From Solwaraspora sp. WMMD406 (lineage in GTDB: Bacteria; Actinomycetota; Actinomycetes; Mycobacteriales; Micromonosporaceae), in the NCBI RefSeq assembly GCF_029626025.1, contig NZ_JARUBF010000001.1, positions 5,302,001 through 5,366,000 of the forward strand: 64,000 nt of DNA, read 5' to 3'. The notes under the pieces are model-generated. The model did not search any database and was not told where the DNA came from. It saw only the letters and a program-made list of their open reading frames with translations. Numbering within the stretch: position 1 is the first letter of the stretch; each line of letters begins with the position of its first letter. The position numbers and the translations under genes are program-made. Shown piece after piece: positions 41,698-51,320 of the stretch.

Positions 41698-42501
41698 GTG
41701 GCGACCGACGACAGGACAGGCGAGCCCCGACAGGCACCCGCCGACAAGAGCACCTTCTCGGCGGCCAACAGCGGCGTGTCGGTGCGGGGACGGGGTCGTG
41801 GCGCCAGCCGGTCGGGTGAGTCCCGCCTGCGGGCGGTCACGCCGGTGGTCAGTTCCTTTCCCGAGCCGGTGACCAGTGAGCTGACCACCCGCCAGCGCCG
41901 GATTCTGGAGTTCATCCGCAGCTGGGTCAGCCGGCACGGTTATCCGCCGAGCGTGCGGGAGATCGGCGAAGCGGTCGGCCTGGTGTCGCCGTCGAGCGTG
42001 GCCTACCAGCTCAAGGAGCTGGAACGGAAAGGTTTCCTGCGCCGGGATCCGAATCGGCCGCGCGCGGTCGACGTACGGCCCCCGAACGACGCCGTCGACG
42101 ACGAGGCGGCTCGGGCGATGCGTCCCGCTCCGGCGTACGTGCCGATGCTGGGCCGGATCGCCGCCGGTGGCCCGATCCTCGCCGAGCAGGCCGTCGAGGA
42201 CGTCTTCCCCCTGCCCCGCGAGCTGGTCGGCGAGGGCGAGGTGTTCATGCTCCAGGTCAAGGGTGACTCGATGCTGGACGCGGCGATCTGCGACGGCGAC
42301 TGGGTGGTGGTACGCCAGCAGCCGACCGCCGATTCGGGGGAGATCGTCGCCGCGATGATCGACGGCGAGGCCACGGTCAAGACCTACCGGCGGCGTGACG
42401 GCCACGTCTGGTTGATGCCGCAGAACGCCGCGTTCGACCCGATCCCCGGCGACGAGGCGACGATCATGGGTCGGGTGGTGGCGGTGCTCCGTCGGGTCTG
42501 A
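41698..42501 (+). CDS. lexA: SOS repressor LexA
   Basis: A 267-residue repressor-protease. GTG at 41698 follows AAGGACGGAC; about 60 residues of basic, disordered extension precede the winged helix ([27 protein letters not shown]). The cleavage site Ala-Gly lies in GRIAAGGPI, the catalytic Ser in GDSMLDAAI, and the Lys in ATVKTY. On DNA damage, RecA filaments stimulate self-cleavage and derepression. The upstream SOS box implies autorepression, and recA at 60.6 kb carries a similar box. The frame extends upstream to 41650 without a ribosome site. Confidence 0.95.
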   Translation: MATDDRTGEPRQAPADKSTFSAANSGVSVRGRGRGASRSGESRLRAVTPVVSSFPEPVTSELTTRQRRILEFIRSWVSRHGYPPSVREIGEAVGLVSPSSVAYQLKELERKGFLRRDPNRPRAVDVRPPNDAVDDEAARAMRPAPAYVPMLGRIAAGGPILAEQAVEDVFPLPRELVGEGEVFMLQVKGDSMLDAAICDGDWVVVRQQPTADSGEIVAAMIDGEATVKTYRRRDGHVWLMPQNAAFDPIPGDEATIMGRVVAVLRRV

Positions 42502-42544
42502 CCCGACTCGCGGCATCAGCCGCCGAGGGCGGGAACCCGGGTCG

Positions 42545-44308
42545 TCAGCCGCGCCGGTCCCGGCGGTCCGTCTGGTCGGTAGCCGGGCGGCCGTAGACTC
42601 CGGCACCGCCGCCGTGCGGGTCGCGCCCGGCGGACGGCCGCTGGCCGCCGTCAGCAGGCGCGTCGTACCGGTCGGCCGGATAACCGGCCGACGGGTAGTC
42701 GCCGCCGGCGTCGCCGACCGGTCTGCCGCCGTACACCCCGGCGGTGGGTCTGGCCGTCGCGGGCTTGGCCGCCCCGTACACGGCACCGGAATCGGCCGGG
42801 CCGCCGTAGACGCCGTCCTTGCCGCTCGGCGGTGCGGCGGGCGGCGGTGCGGCGGCGGGCGGGGCGCCGTAGACGGCCCCGCTGCCGCCGGCTGCTGGTT
42901 TCGCCGCGCCGTACGCCGTGCCGGGGGGCGTGGCGGCACCGTAGACGCCGGCCTTCGGGGCTGCGGCCCGGTAGACACCGGATTTCTTGGTCGGCGGCCC
43001 GACCGGGCCCACCGGACGTCCGGCGACGACGGGCGGTCCGGGAGGCAGGGCACCGCTGCCGAGCCTGTCGCTGTCGAAACCGGCGGACGCGGCACCGCTG
43101 TCGAAGCCGGCCCGCTCGGCCGCTCGTTCGTCGTCGTCGCTGAGCCGATCGGCGCGCTTCCGGTCAAGGCCACCGCCGGTGGACTGTCCCCGGATGACCC
43201 GCCGGGCGCGGACGATGCCGTAGATGCCGACCCCGACCAGGATCGCACCGAGCAGCCCGACCGTGGCGATCAGGTAGTTGATGTCCTGCAGGGTGATCCG
43301 GTTGAGGAAGGAGGGTCCGTCGGACGTGTCGCCGCCCGCCGCGTCCTGTGGCGGCACGGCCACCTCGGTGCTGCGCGGGTAGCGCAGGATCTCGACCGGG
43401 GTTTCTTCCTCAAGGGTCGCGACGTCGGAGACGGTGACGAACTGGGCACCGTCCGGGGAGTAGGCGATGGCTTCGCCGAAGGCGTCGGTGAGCGGGGTGA
43501 TCCGGGGTTCTTCGGTGGTCATCACCGTGACCAGGTCACCGTCGGCGGGGACGTCCCATTCGAAGGCGTCGGCGTAGGTGCGGACGGCGAACCTGGTGCC
43601 GTCCAGGGAACGCGCCGCTCCGGTGACCGTGAGCCGTCCGGCCGCGGCGAACAGGTTGGGGGTGTCGGTGGTGGGCAGCTCCAGTTCGCCGACCTTCTCC
43701 ATCGGCACCGGATCGTCGTTGTTGCTGCGCAACTGCTCGACCGGGCGGTAGATCCCGGCCGGGCCGGTCGACTTGGTGATGAGCAGCGGGGTGCCGTCGT
43801 TGGCGATGAGCAGCGCTTCCGCGTCGTGGGGCCCGTCCGGGTAGCTGACCCGATGGATTTCGGGCTGGGCGGAGCCGTCCACCGGCATCGACCAGAGCGC
43901 GACGCGTTCCCGGCGCTCGTCGTTGGTGGGGTTGTCGCCGATGTCGGCGATCCACAGTGTCTGCCCGTCCGGGGACAGCGCCAGGTCCTCCGGGTCGAGC
44001 GGACGGGTCGGATACCGCACGGTGTCGTCGACGTCGCAGGAGGAGTCGAGGTAGAAGATCCGCTCGTTGCGGTCGATGTCGGTGCCGTCGTTGACGACGA
44101 TGTAGCCGTCGGCGGTGGCGATCAGGCCGGAGAGTTCCCGTAGTCGCTCGTCGGTGATCTCGCAGACCTGCTTGCCGGGCACCGCTCCCGGCTGACCGCC
44201 GGGAGCGGGGTCCTGAGCTGGCAGGGCGAGGGCAGGCCCGACCGGGACGCCGACCGCGACCGCGAGGAGTCCGGCGACGATCGGGACCGGAGTCAGGAAC
44301 CGACGCAT
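42545..44308 (-). CDS. Membrane-anchored extracytoplasmic propeller-like protein with repetitive GVYG tail
   Basis: A 587-residue protein. A signal peptide (MRRFLTPVPIVAGLLAVAVG, cleavage near PALA-L) is followed by a domain of about 330 residues with propeller-like repeats (LSGLIATADGYIVVNDGT, DPEDLALSPDGQTLWIADIGDN, GEAIAYSPDGAQFVTVSD). A membrane helix (LIATVGLLGAILVGVGIYGIV, about 360) leads to a basic cytoplasmic region and about 150 residues of Pro/Gly/Ala-rich sequence with at least eight VYG units. The outer domain resembles SdiA-regulated or esterase-like phytase propellers; function is unknown. It is convergent with lexA, ending 44 bp from its stop. Confidence 0.8.
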   Translation of the reverse strand: MRRFLTPVPIVAGLLAVAVGVPVGPALALPAQDPAPGGQPGAVPGKQVCEITDERLRELSGLIATADGYIVVNDGTDIDRNERIFYLDSSCDVDDTVRYPTRPLDPEDLALSPDGQTLWIADIGDNPTNDERRERVALWSMPVDGSAQPEIHRVSYPDGPHDAEALLIANDGTPLLITKSTGPAGIYRPVEQLRSNNDDPVPMEKVGELELPTTDTPNLFAAAGRLTVTGAARSLDGTRFAVRTYADAFEWDVPADGDLVTVMTTEEPRITPLTDAFGEAIAYSPDGAQFVTVSDVATLEEETPVEILRYPRSTEVAVPPQDAAGGDTSDGPSFLNRITLQDINYLIATVGLLGAILVGVGIYGIVRARRVIRGQSTGGGLDRKRADRLSDDDERAAERAGFDSGAASAGFDSDRLGSGALPPGPPVVAGRPVGPVGPPTKKSGVYRAAAPKAGVYGAATPPGTAYGAAKPAAGGSGAVYGAPPAAAPPPAAPPSGKDGVYGGPADSGAVYGAAKPATARPTAGVYGGRPVGDAGGDYPSAGYPADRYDAPADGGQRPSAGRDPHGGGAGVYGRPATDQTDRRDRRG

Positions 44309-44379
44309 CCGACGAGTGTCGCACGCCGCCCTGAGGGCAAATGTTACACAGCGGTCAATCACGTACAGTATTCGCGCTC

Positions 44380-45933
44380 TTACTTTTCGCTGCTGGCAAA
44401 GGGTGCGAGTTCAGCGGCCAGCGCGTCGTCGACGCGGGCGTCGAGCAGGGTGCCCGCCGCCGTGTGCCGGGTGTCGAGCACCTCGCCCCGGTGATGCACC
44501 CGGGACACGAGATCACCCCGGTGGTACGGCAGCACCACCCGTACCTGCACCGCTGGGCGGGGCAACCGGGCCTCGATCGCGGCCCGCAGGTCGTCGATCC
44601 CCCGCGCCCGCCGGGCCGAGACCAGGACCGCGTCCGGCCAGCGCCGCTTGAGGCGGAGCAACTCCTCCTCGCTCGCCGCGTCGATCTTGTTGATCACCAG
44701 CAGTTCGGGTCGGCGATCGGCACCGACGTCGGTGAGCACCTCCCGCACCGCGCGTACCTGCTCCTCGGGGTCGGGATGCGCACCGTCGACCACGTGCACC
44801 ACCAGATCGGCCTCGGCGACCTCTTCCAGGGTGGAGCGGAACGCCTCGACGATCTGGTGCGGCAGGTGCCGGACGAACCCCACGGTGTCCGACAGTGTGT
44901 AGAGCCGACCATCGGCCGTGTGCGCCCGGCGGGTCGTCGGATCGAGCGTGGCGAACAGCGCGTCCTCGACCAGCACCCCGGCACCGGTGAGCCGGTTGAG
45001 CAGGCTCGACTTGCCGGCGTTGGTGTAGCCGGCGATGGCCACGGCCGGAACGGCGTTACGGGTGCGGCGGGCGCGCTTGGTCTCCCGTACCGTCCGCATG
45101 CCTTTGATCTCCCGCCGCAGGCGGGCGATCCGGGTCCGGATCCGGCGGCGGTCGGTCTCCAGCTTGGTCTCACCCGGGCCGCGCAGGCCGACGCCGCCGC
45201 CCGCGCCGCCGCCCCGGCCGCTGCCGCCGCTCTGCCGCGACAGCGTTTCGCCCCAGCCCCGCAGCCGGGGCAGGAGGTATTCGAGTTGGGCCAGCTCGAC
45301 CTGGGCCTTGCCCTCCTTGCTCTTGGCGTGCTGGGCGAAGATATCCAGGATCAGCGCGGTCCGGTCGACGACCTTGACCTTGACCGCCTGCTCCAGGTTG
45401 CGCAGCTGGGACGGGGAGAGCTCGCCGTCGCAGATCACCGTGTCGGCGCCGGTGGCGAGCACCACGTCGCCCAACTCGCCGACCTTGCCCCGGCCGACGT
45501 AGGTCGACGGGTCCGGCCGGTCACGGCGTTGGATCAGCCCTTCGAGGACCTGGGAACCGGCGGTCTCGGCGAGCGCGGCCAGCTCGGTCAGCGAGTTTTC
45601 GGCATCGGTGACCGATCCGCTCTCCCAGACCCCGACCAGGACCACCCGCTCCAGCCGGAGCTGCCGGTATTCGACCTCGGTGACGTCGCTGAGCTCGGTC
45701 GAGAGCCCGGCCACCCGGCGCAGCGCGTGCCGGTCGGCCAGCTCCAGCTCACCGACCGTCTCCGGATCGCCGTCGAGCGCCAGCCGGTCGGCCAGGTCGA
45801 TCGGATCGTCCAGGTCAGGACCATCGCCGGGTACGCTCGTCAGCCCGTCGTCCGACGCGGCGGTCGATTCAAACGGCGCGGTGGTCGACTCGAGCGGCGC
45901 GGCGGCCGACTCGTCGGCGCGAAATGTACGCAA
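44380..45933 (-). CDS. hflX: GTPase HflX
   Basis: A 517-residue ribosome-associated GTPase that splits stalled or hibernating 70S ribosomes. The N-terminal HflX domain (YVGRGKVGELGDVVL, ICDGELSPSQLRNLE) and the Gly-rich linker GRGGGAGGG precede the G domain: G1 GYTNAGKSS, G3 DTVGF, G4 NKID. The likely start is TTG at 45933: AGGAGG lies six bases upstream, whereas no ATG or GTG with a site exists nearby. The first 60 residues are acidic and variable. It is divergent from the malic-enzyme gene, with a 191-bp gap. Confidence 0.92.
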   Translation of the reverse strand: MRTFRADESAAAPLESTTAPFESTAASDDGLTSVPGDGPDLDDPIDLADRLALDGDPETVGELELADRHALRRVAGLSTELSDVTEVEYRQLRLERVVLVGVWESGSVTDAENSLTELAALAETAGSQVLEGLIQRRDRPDPSTYVGRGKVGELGDVVLATGADTVICDGELSPSQLRNLEQAVKVKVVDRTALILDIFAQHAKSKEGKAQVELAQLEYLLPRLRGWGETLSRQSGGSGRGGGAGGGVGLRGPGETKLETDRRRIRTRIARLRREIKGMRTVRETKRARRTRNAVPAVAIAGYTNAGKSSLLNRLTGAGVLVEDALFATLDPTTRRAHTADGRLYTLSDTVGFVRHLPHQIVEAFRSTLEEVAEADLVVHVVDGAHPDPEEQVRAVREVLTDVGADRRPELLVINKIDAASEEELLRLKRRWPDAVLVSARRARGIDDLRAAIEARLPRPAVQVRVVLPYHRGDLVSRVHHRGEVLDTRHTAAGTLLDARVDDALAAELAPFASSEK

Positions 45934-46124
45934 AAGTTGCCTCCTCAGGCTTCGATCGTGACACGCGCGGGCCACGAACGCACCTGAAATTGTGGCGTAC
46001 CAGCTCAGCGGCGGTGACACGCCGGAGCACCGACCCGGCCCGGCCCATGGCGGGCCACGGCCGGGCACGCGCAAGAATGGTCGTGCGGCCGTCGGGCCGC
46101 CCCCACCAACGACGGAGGGAACCC

Positions 46125-47768
46125 GTGGCGACCACCCGCCTGCCCAGCGCCGGCTTCTCCATCACCATCCGGATCAGCATTCCGGCCGACGCGTCGGCGA
46201 TCGGCCGGCTGACGACCTGCGTCGGCGAGGCCGGCGCGATCGTCACCGCCCTCGACGTGGTCGATTCCGACCCTGTCAGCGTGGTGGTCGACCTGACCTG
46301 CGACACGGCCGACTCCGGACACGCCGACGACGTGGTCAAGGAACTCGAGGCACTGGACGGCGTCGAGGTCCGCAAGGTCTCCGACCGGACGTTCCTGCTG
46401 CACCTCGGCGGCAAGATCGAAGTCGCGCCGAAGGTGTCGCTGCGCAACCGTGACGAGCTGTCCCGCGCGTACACGCCCGGGGTGGCCCGGGTCTGTCTGG
46501 CCATCGCCGAGAACCCGGCCGACGCCCGCCGGCTCACCATCAAGCGCAACACGGTCGCCGTGGTCACCGACGGGTCGGCCGTACTCGGGTTGGGCAACCT
46601 CGGACCGGCCGCCGCGTTGCCGGTGATGGAGGGCAAGGCCGCGCTGTTCAAACGCTTCGGCGACGTCGACGCCTGGCCGGTGGTGCTCGACACCCAGGAC
46701 CCGGACGAGATCGTGTCCATCGTACGGGCGATCGCGCCCGGCTACGGCGGCATCAACCTGGAGGACATCGCCGCCCCCCGCTGCTTCGAAATCGAGTCCA
46801 AACTGCGCGACCTGCTCGACATCCCGGTCTTCCACGACGACCAGCACGGCACCGCGATCTGTGTGCTGGCCGCGCTGACCAACGCGCTGCGGGTGGTCGG
46901 CAAGCAGCTCGGCGACGTACGGGTGGTGGTCTCCGGGGCGGGTGCGGCCGGCACCGCCATCATCAAGCTCCTGCTGCGGCAGGGAGTCGGCGACGTCATC
47001 GCCTACGACCGGCCGGGGGCGCTGCACCGTGGCCTGTCCGGGCTCAACCCCGCCTGGCAGTGGCTGGCCGACAACACCAACTCGACCGGGTACGCCGGTG
47101 ACCTGCGCGGCGCGATCCGAGGTGCCGACGTGTTCATCGGGGTCAGTGCGCCCAATCTGCTCACCGGCGACGACATCGCCACCATGGCCCCGAACTCCAT
47201 CGTGTTCGCCCTGGCCAACCCCGACCCCGAGGTGGACCCGCGCGAGGCCCGCCGGCACGCGGCGGTGGTCGCCACCGGACGCTCGGACCAGCCCAACCAG
47301 ATCAACAACGTGCTCGCGTTCCCCGGGGTGTTCCGGGGAATGCTCGACGCGCACGCCGAAGCCTTCACCGACGAGATGGCCTTGGCCGCCGCCCGCGCCA
47401 TCGCCGACGTCGTGGGCGAGGACCGGATCAACCCGACGGTGATCGTGCCGAGCGTGTTCGATCCGCGGGTCGCTCCGGCGGTCGCGGCGGCGGTCCGGGC
47501 AGCCGCCCAGGCCGCGACGGCGGCAGCGGCCACGGCAGCCGGAGCGGCGGCCGCGGCGGACTCAGTCGCCGCGCTGTCGGACGGCGCAACGGGTCAGGGC
47601 GGCGCAACGGGCCCGGCCGGCGCTTCGGCCGGCGCTTCGGACGGCGCTTCGGGCCCGGCCGGAGGGGCGGCCGGGTCGGCGACCGAGGTGGTCGACGGGC
47701 TCCCCGCCACCGTGGTACAGGGCGGACCCGCGTCCATCGAGCAGCATCCCACCGCCGCCACCAACTGA
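46125..47768 (+). CDS. Malic enzyme with N-terminal ACT-like domain
   Basis: A 547-residue enzyme oxidatively decarboxylating malate to pyruvate with NAD(P). An ACT-like domain (about 10-85) precedes the catalytic part: [35 protein letters not shown] (metal and Lys region), [11 protein letters not shown] (dinucleotide binding) and [11 protein letters not shown] at 46125 follows GGAGGG. After residue 455 comes a low-complexity Ala/Gly/Ser tail of about 90 residues, encoded partly by 12-bp direct repeats (GGCGCAACGG, GGCGCTTCGG), absent from most homologues. Cofactor preference is not assigned. Confidence 0.92.
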   Translation: MATTRLPSAGFSITIRISIPADASAIGRLTTCVGEAGAIVTALDVVDSDPVSVVVDLTCDTADSGHADDVVKELEALDGVEVRKVSDRTFLLHLGGKIEVAPKVSLRNRDELSRAYTPGVARVCLAIAENPADARRLTIKRNTVAVVTDGSAVLGLGNLGPAAALPVMEGKAALFKRFGDVDAWPVVLDTQDPDEIVSIVRAIAPGYGGINLEDIAAPRCFEIESKLRDLLDIPVFHDDQHGTAICVLAALTNALRVVGKQLGDVRVVVSGAGAAGTAIIKLLLRQGVGDVIAYDRPGALHRGLSGLNPAWQWLADNTNSTGYAGDLRGAIRGADVFIGVSAPNLLTGDDIATMAPNSIVFALANPDPEVDPREARRHAAVVATGRSDQPNQINNVLAFPGVFRGMLDAHAEAFTDEMALAAARAIADVVGEDRINPTVIVPSVFDPRVAPAVAAAVRAAAQAATAAAATAAGAAAAADSVAALSDGATGQGGATGPAGASAGASDGASGPAGGAAGSATEVVDGLPATVVQGGPASIEQHPTAATN

Positions 47769-47783
47769 CAGACAGCGGCCGGG

Positions 47784-48746
47784 CTATTGGTGGGTTCGGG
47801 CGCTGGTCAGGGCGGCCCGGGCGGCGGCGAGCAGATCGTCGCCGGCCGCGTCCAGCCAGCGCACCCGTCCGTCGCGGCGAAACCAGGAACGTTGCCGGCG
47901 GACGAACCGTCGGGTCGCCCGTACCGTGTCGGCCCGCGCCTGCGCGTCGGTGCAGTCACCGTCGATCATCCGGAGCACCTGCTGGTAGCCGAGCGCGCGG
48001 CTCGCCGTACGGCCGGCGCGCAGGCCCCGCGCGATCAGGTCGTGGGTCTCCGCGACCAGGCCGGCCGACCACATCCGGTCGACCCGTACGGCAATCCGCT
48101 GGTCGAGCTGATCGGTGGCCAGGTCGACGCCGAGTTGTACGGCGTCGTAGTGCGGCACCGGGTCGGGCAACGCGGCGGTGAACGGCCGGCCGGTCAGTTC
48201 GATCACCTCCAACGCGCGGACGATACGGCGACCGTTGCCGGGCAGGATGGCGCTGGCGGCCTCGGGGTCCGCCGCCGCCAGCCGGGCATGCAGGACCGCC
48301 GGGCCGAGCTCGGCAAGTTCTGCCTCCAGTCGCTCGCGGAGCGCCGGCTCGGTGCCGGGAAAGTCGAACTTCTCCAACACGGCGCGGACGTAGAGGCCGG
48401 AGCCGCCGACCAGCAGCGGCAGCCGGCCACGGCGGAAAATGTCGTCGATCGCCGCCCGGGCCAGCCGCTGGTATTCGGCGACGCTGGCCGGCGCGGTCAC
48501 CGGCCAGATGTCGAGCAGGTGATGCGGTACGCCGGCACGTTCGTCGAGGGTCAGCTTGGCGGTGCCGATGTCCAGCCCCTGGTAGAGCTGCATCGAATCG
48601 GCGTTGACCACCTCGGCGTCGAGTTCGTACGCCAGCGCGATGCTCAGCGCCGACTTGCCGGCGGCGGTCGGGCCGATCACCGCCACCACCCGGTCGGGGC
48701 GGACCGTCACGGCGGTACGCCGTACCGGCCCGGCGTTGGTGCTCAC
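47784..48746 (-). CDS. miaA: tRNA dimethylallyltransferase
   Basis: A 320-residue enzyme attaching a dimethylallyl group to N6 of A37 in tRNAs reading UNN codons. The P-loop is GPTAAGKSALS, DSMQLYQGLDIGTAK contacts the substrate, and LVGGSGLYVRAVLE and SRALGYQQVL are further family motifs. The GTG start at 48746 overlaps the preceding gene's stop (GTGA). miaB, acting next on the same base, is at 51.3 kb, so both modification enzymes are close. The C-terminal FVRRQRSWFRRD is standard. Confidence 0.95.
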   Translation of the reverse strand: MSTNAGPVRRTAVTVRPDRVVAVIGPTAAGKSALSIALAYELDAEVVNADSMQLYQGLDIGTAKLTLDERAGVPHHLLDIWPVTAPASVAEYQRLARAAIDDIFRRGRLPLLVGGSGLYVRAVLEKFDFPGTEPALRERLEAELAELGPAVLHARLAAADPEAASAILPGNGRRIVRALEVIELTGRPFTAALPDPVPHYDAVQLGVDLATDQLDQRIAVRVDRMWSAGLVAETHDLIARGLRAGRTASRALGYQQVLRMIDGDCTDAQARADTVRATRRFVRRQRSWFRRDGRVRWLDAAGDDLLAAARAALTSARTHQ

Positions 48747-49711
48747 TGGTTCCGGCTCCACGAAGCGACAAGGTACGCGACGCCGTACGGGGCGGCGTAG
48801 TAGGACAGTTCCGTCGTCCAGTCGGTCGTGGCCGGCACGGATTCGCCGACCACGGCGGTGGTGACCCGGCCGGTCTCGTCGGGGCGGGCCGCGGCGGCGA
48901 GCACCTGCCATGGTGCCCGCCCGGCGACGCGTACCTGCTCGGCGACCACCGGATCCAGACCGGCGAGTGCGGCCAGGTCGGCACCGGCCAGGGCGGCGGC
49001 GACCTGGTCGTCGAACGGTTCGGCGCGCTCGTCGTGGTAGCCGGGTGCGGCGGTCCCCCGACACGCCGAACCGTCGCCCATCACCAGCGCCGCCCATGGT
49101 GTCGTCCCGGTCAGCTGGCGTCCCCAGCGTTGGCAGGCAGCGGGTGGCAGATCGGCGGGAACGGCGTTCATCTCGACCCGCGTCGCGGTCGGGTCCACAC
49201 CGGCCCGAGACAGCAGCCAGGTGGCCACGGTGAGGCTCAACGGTAGTCGTCGCCCGTCGACGGTGTCGTCGTGCGTGGCAGCGTCGTCGTGCGTGGCAGC
49301 GTCGTCGTGCGTGGCAGCGTCGTCTGCCGCCGGGCCGAGCCGCACGTCGACTGGCACTCCCCAAGGCCGGAAGCTGGTGCGGACCCGCGCGACACGTCGG
49401 TTCGGGACGGGCTCAGCGGCGCGGTCCGGGGCCTTGGCAGTGCCGTTGACGCCAGCCGCGCCGTTCGATCCGTTCGCGCCACCGGTGGGGTCGGTGCCGA
49501 CGATGGGATCGACGCCGCCAGTCGGGTCGGTGCCGCCGGTGGGGTCAGTGCCGCCGATCACGACGATCCGGCTCGCGCCGCAGTCGAGTAGCCCACGAAC
49601 GGCGCGGTCGGCCGCGTCGCGCAGCCGCTCCAGTTCGCCGGCGGCCCGGCCGGCGGCTTGCGGCACGATCATCGGCGGATGTGGGCAGAAGGCGACACGC
49701 AGCAACGACAC
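48743..49711 (-). CDS. Class III extradiol dioxygenase-like protein of the miaA operon
   Basis: A 322-residue protein starting at GTG 49711 (VSLLRVAFCPHPPMIVPQAAG). The PHPP start, a conserved GDGSACR segment in the middle and the PYGVAYLVASW end match the LigB/extradiol-dioxygenase-like family that accompanies miaA in actinobacteria; metal-binding His residues sit in CPHPP. Residues about 55-140 are an insertion rich in GTDPTGG and AATHDD repeats, the latter encoded by three perfect 18-bp units. Substrate and even activity are unknown. It overlaps miaA by 4 bp. Confidence 0.8.
   Translation of the reverse strand: MSLLRVAFCPHPPMIVPQAAGRAAGELERLRDAADRAVRGLLDCGASRIVVIGGTDPTGGTDPTGGVDPIVGTDPTGGANGSNGAAGVNGTAKAPDRAAEPVPNRRVARVRTSFRPWGVPVDVRLGPAADDAATHDDAATHDDAATHDDTVDGRRLPLSLTVATWLLSRAGVDPTATRVEMNAVPADLPPAACQRWGRQLTGTTPWAALVMGDGSACRGTAAPGYHDERAEPFDDQVAAALAGADLAALAGLDPVVAEQVRVAGRAPWQVLAAAARPDETGRVTTAVVGESVPATTDWTTELSYYAAPYGVAYLVASWSRNQ
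49265..49318 (-). repeat. In-frame 18-bp repeat x3
   Basis: GTCGTCGTGCGTGGCAGC is repeated three times at 49265, 49283 and 49301, encoding AATHDD three times in the dioxygenase-like protein. Length variation here would keep the frame. Confidence 0.9.
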
Positions 49712-49976
49712 GGGCCTACGGTATCTGGCCCCATTGGTCGCTTTCGGCAACCTGGTGATGACGGAACGTCCGACGATTCGGCTATTTCGACGGCGGCACG
49801 TAGGTCATCGCCGGACAAGGACACCGTATGGTCACGGTCGGCGACAGGCGCTCGACGCGGGCGGGGTTGGACCTGTGACAATGCCCGGGGGAAACTTACC
49901 TGCAACCTAACTGCGCCGTGGCGGCGTTCATCGGGTGACCTCGATCCGGTGGGGCCGGGAGAACGAGGATGGGCAC

Positions 49977-51185
49977 ATGAGCGACTGGACGTCCTTCGGA
50001 CGGGTTGATGCCGACGGCACGGTCTACGTCAAGACGGCCGAGGGAGAACGGGCGGTCGGTTCCTGGCAGGCGGGGGCACCAGAGGAAGGGCTGGCGCACT
50101 TCGCCCGGCGCTTCGCCGATCTGGTGACCGAGGTCGATCTGACCGAGGCCCGGCTGCAGTCCGGAGCCGCCGACGCCGCGCACTCGCTCACCACGATCCG
50201 CCGGCTTCGGGCGTCGTTGGCCGACGCGCACGTGGTCGGAGATCTCGATTCGCTGGCGGCACGCCTGGACAAGCTCGCGGCGGTGGCCGACGAGAAGTCG
50301 GTGGAGGCTCGGGCGGCTCGCGAGGCGGCCCGGGTCGAGGCACTGGCCCGCAAGACCGCGTTGGTCGAAGAGGCCGAGAAGTTGGCCGCGGAGTCGACCG
50401 GTTGGAAGACCGCCGGTGACCGGTTCAAGGAAATCCTGGACGAGTGGAAGACGATCCGCGGCGTCGACAAAAAGACCGACGGCGAACTGTGGAAGCGGTT
50501 CGCCGCCGCCCGGGACGCCTTCACCCGACGTCGTGGTGCGCACTTCGCCACGTTGGACACTCAGCGCAAGCAGGCGCAGGCGGCCAAGAACGAGCTGGTC
50601 GCCGAAGCGGAGGCGTTGGCTGACTCCACGGAGTGGGCGGCCACCGCCAACCGGCTCAAGGAGCTGATGACCGAGTGGAAGGCAGCGCCACGGGCCTCGA
50701 AGGAGGCCGAGCAGAAGCTCTGGGAACGCTTCCGGGCCGCCCAGGACGCGTTCTTCACCCGGCGCAGCGAGGTCTTCTCGGCGCGCGACGCCGAGCAGCG
50801 GAGCAACCTGGAGCGCAAGCAGGCGCTGCTGACCGAACTCGAGGCGCTCGACGTCGACAGCGACGCACGCCTCGCGCAGGCCAAACTGCGGGAGATCCAG
50901 GGCCAGTGGCACGACATCGGCCGAGTGCCCCGGGAGGCGTCCGCCGGGCTGGACCGTCGGCTGCGCGCGGCCGAGGATCGGATACGCGAGGCGATGGACT
51001 CGGCGTGGCGGCGGACCGAGCCGTCGGCCAACCCGCTGTTGACCCAGATGCGCGAGCAGGTCGCCGAGGCAGAGCAGCGGCTCGCCCGCGCGCAGGCGGC
51101 GGGCGACGCGAAGCGGATCCGGGAGGCGGAGAAGGCCCTGGCCGGTAAGCGCCAGTTCCTGGAACTCGCCGAGAAGGCCGGCTGA
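49977..51185 (+). CDS. DUF349 coiled-coil protein
   Basis: A 402-residue protein, mostly helical. After a short beta-rich start (WTSFGRVDADGTVYVKTAEGER) come three or more DUF349 modules of about 70 residues, each with the signature W-K-x-(A/T)...W-x-x-F/R (DEWKTIRGVDKKTDGELWKRFAAAR; TEWKAAPRASKEAEQKLWERFRAAQ; GQWHDIGRVPREA). Long charged coiled coils connect them. DUF349 proteins are predicted to bind nucleic acids or ribosomes; function is unsettled. The ATG at 49977 follows GAGGATG. A 21-bp hairpin separates it from convergent miaB. Confidence 0.88.
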   Translation: MSDWTSFGRVDADGTVYVKTAEGERAVGSWQAGAPEEGLAHFARRFADLVTEVDLTEARLQSGAADAAHSLTTIRRLRASLADAHVVGDLDSLAARLDKLAAVADEKSVEARAAREAARVEALARKTALVEEAEKLAAESTGWKTAGDRFKEILDEWKTIRGVDKKTDGELWKRFAAARDAFTRRRGAHFATLDTQRKQAQAAKNELVAEAEALADSTEWAATANRLKELMTEWKAAPRASKEAEQKLWERFRAAQDAFFTRRSEVFSARDAEQRSNLERKQALLTELEALDVDSDARLAQAKLREIQGQWHDIGRVPREASAGLDRRLRAAEDRIREAMDSAWRRTEPSANPLLTQMREQVAEAEQRLARAQAAGDAKRIREAEKALAGKRQFLELAEKAG

Positions 51186-51225
51186 CGACCGGGCTCGCCC
51201 GGTCGCCGGCGACACATGTTCTAGC

Positions 51226-51271
51226 GACACACCAGGGCCGACCCGTCGGGACGGGTCGGCCCTGGTGTGTC
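51226..51271. terminator. 21-bp perfect hairpin between DUF349 and miaB genes
   Basis: Arms 51226-51246 and 51251-51271 pair completely with a 4-base loop (CGGG). Lying 41 bp after the DUF349 stop and 50 bp beyond the miaB stop, it can end both convergent transcripts. Confidence 0.9.
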
Positions 51272-51320
51272 CGGCTCTCGGGCGAACGCGTCGGCTCTCG
51301 CCCGTACGCGTCGATCGGGC

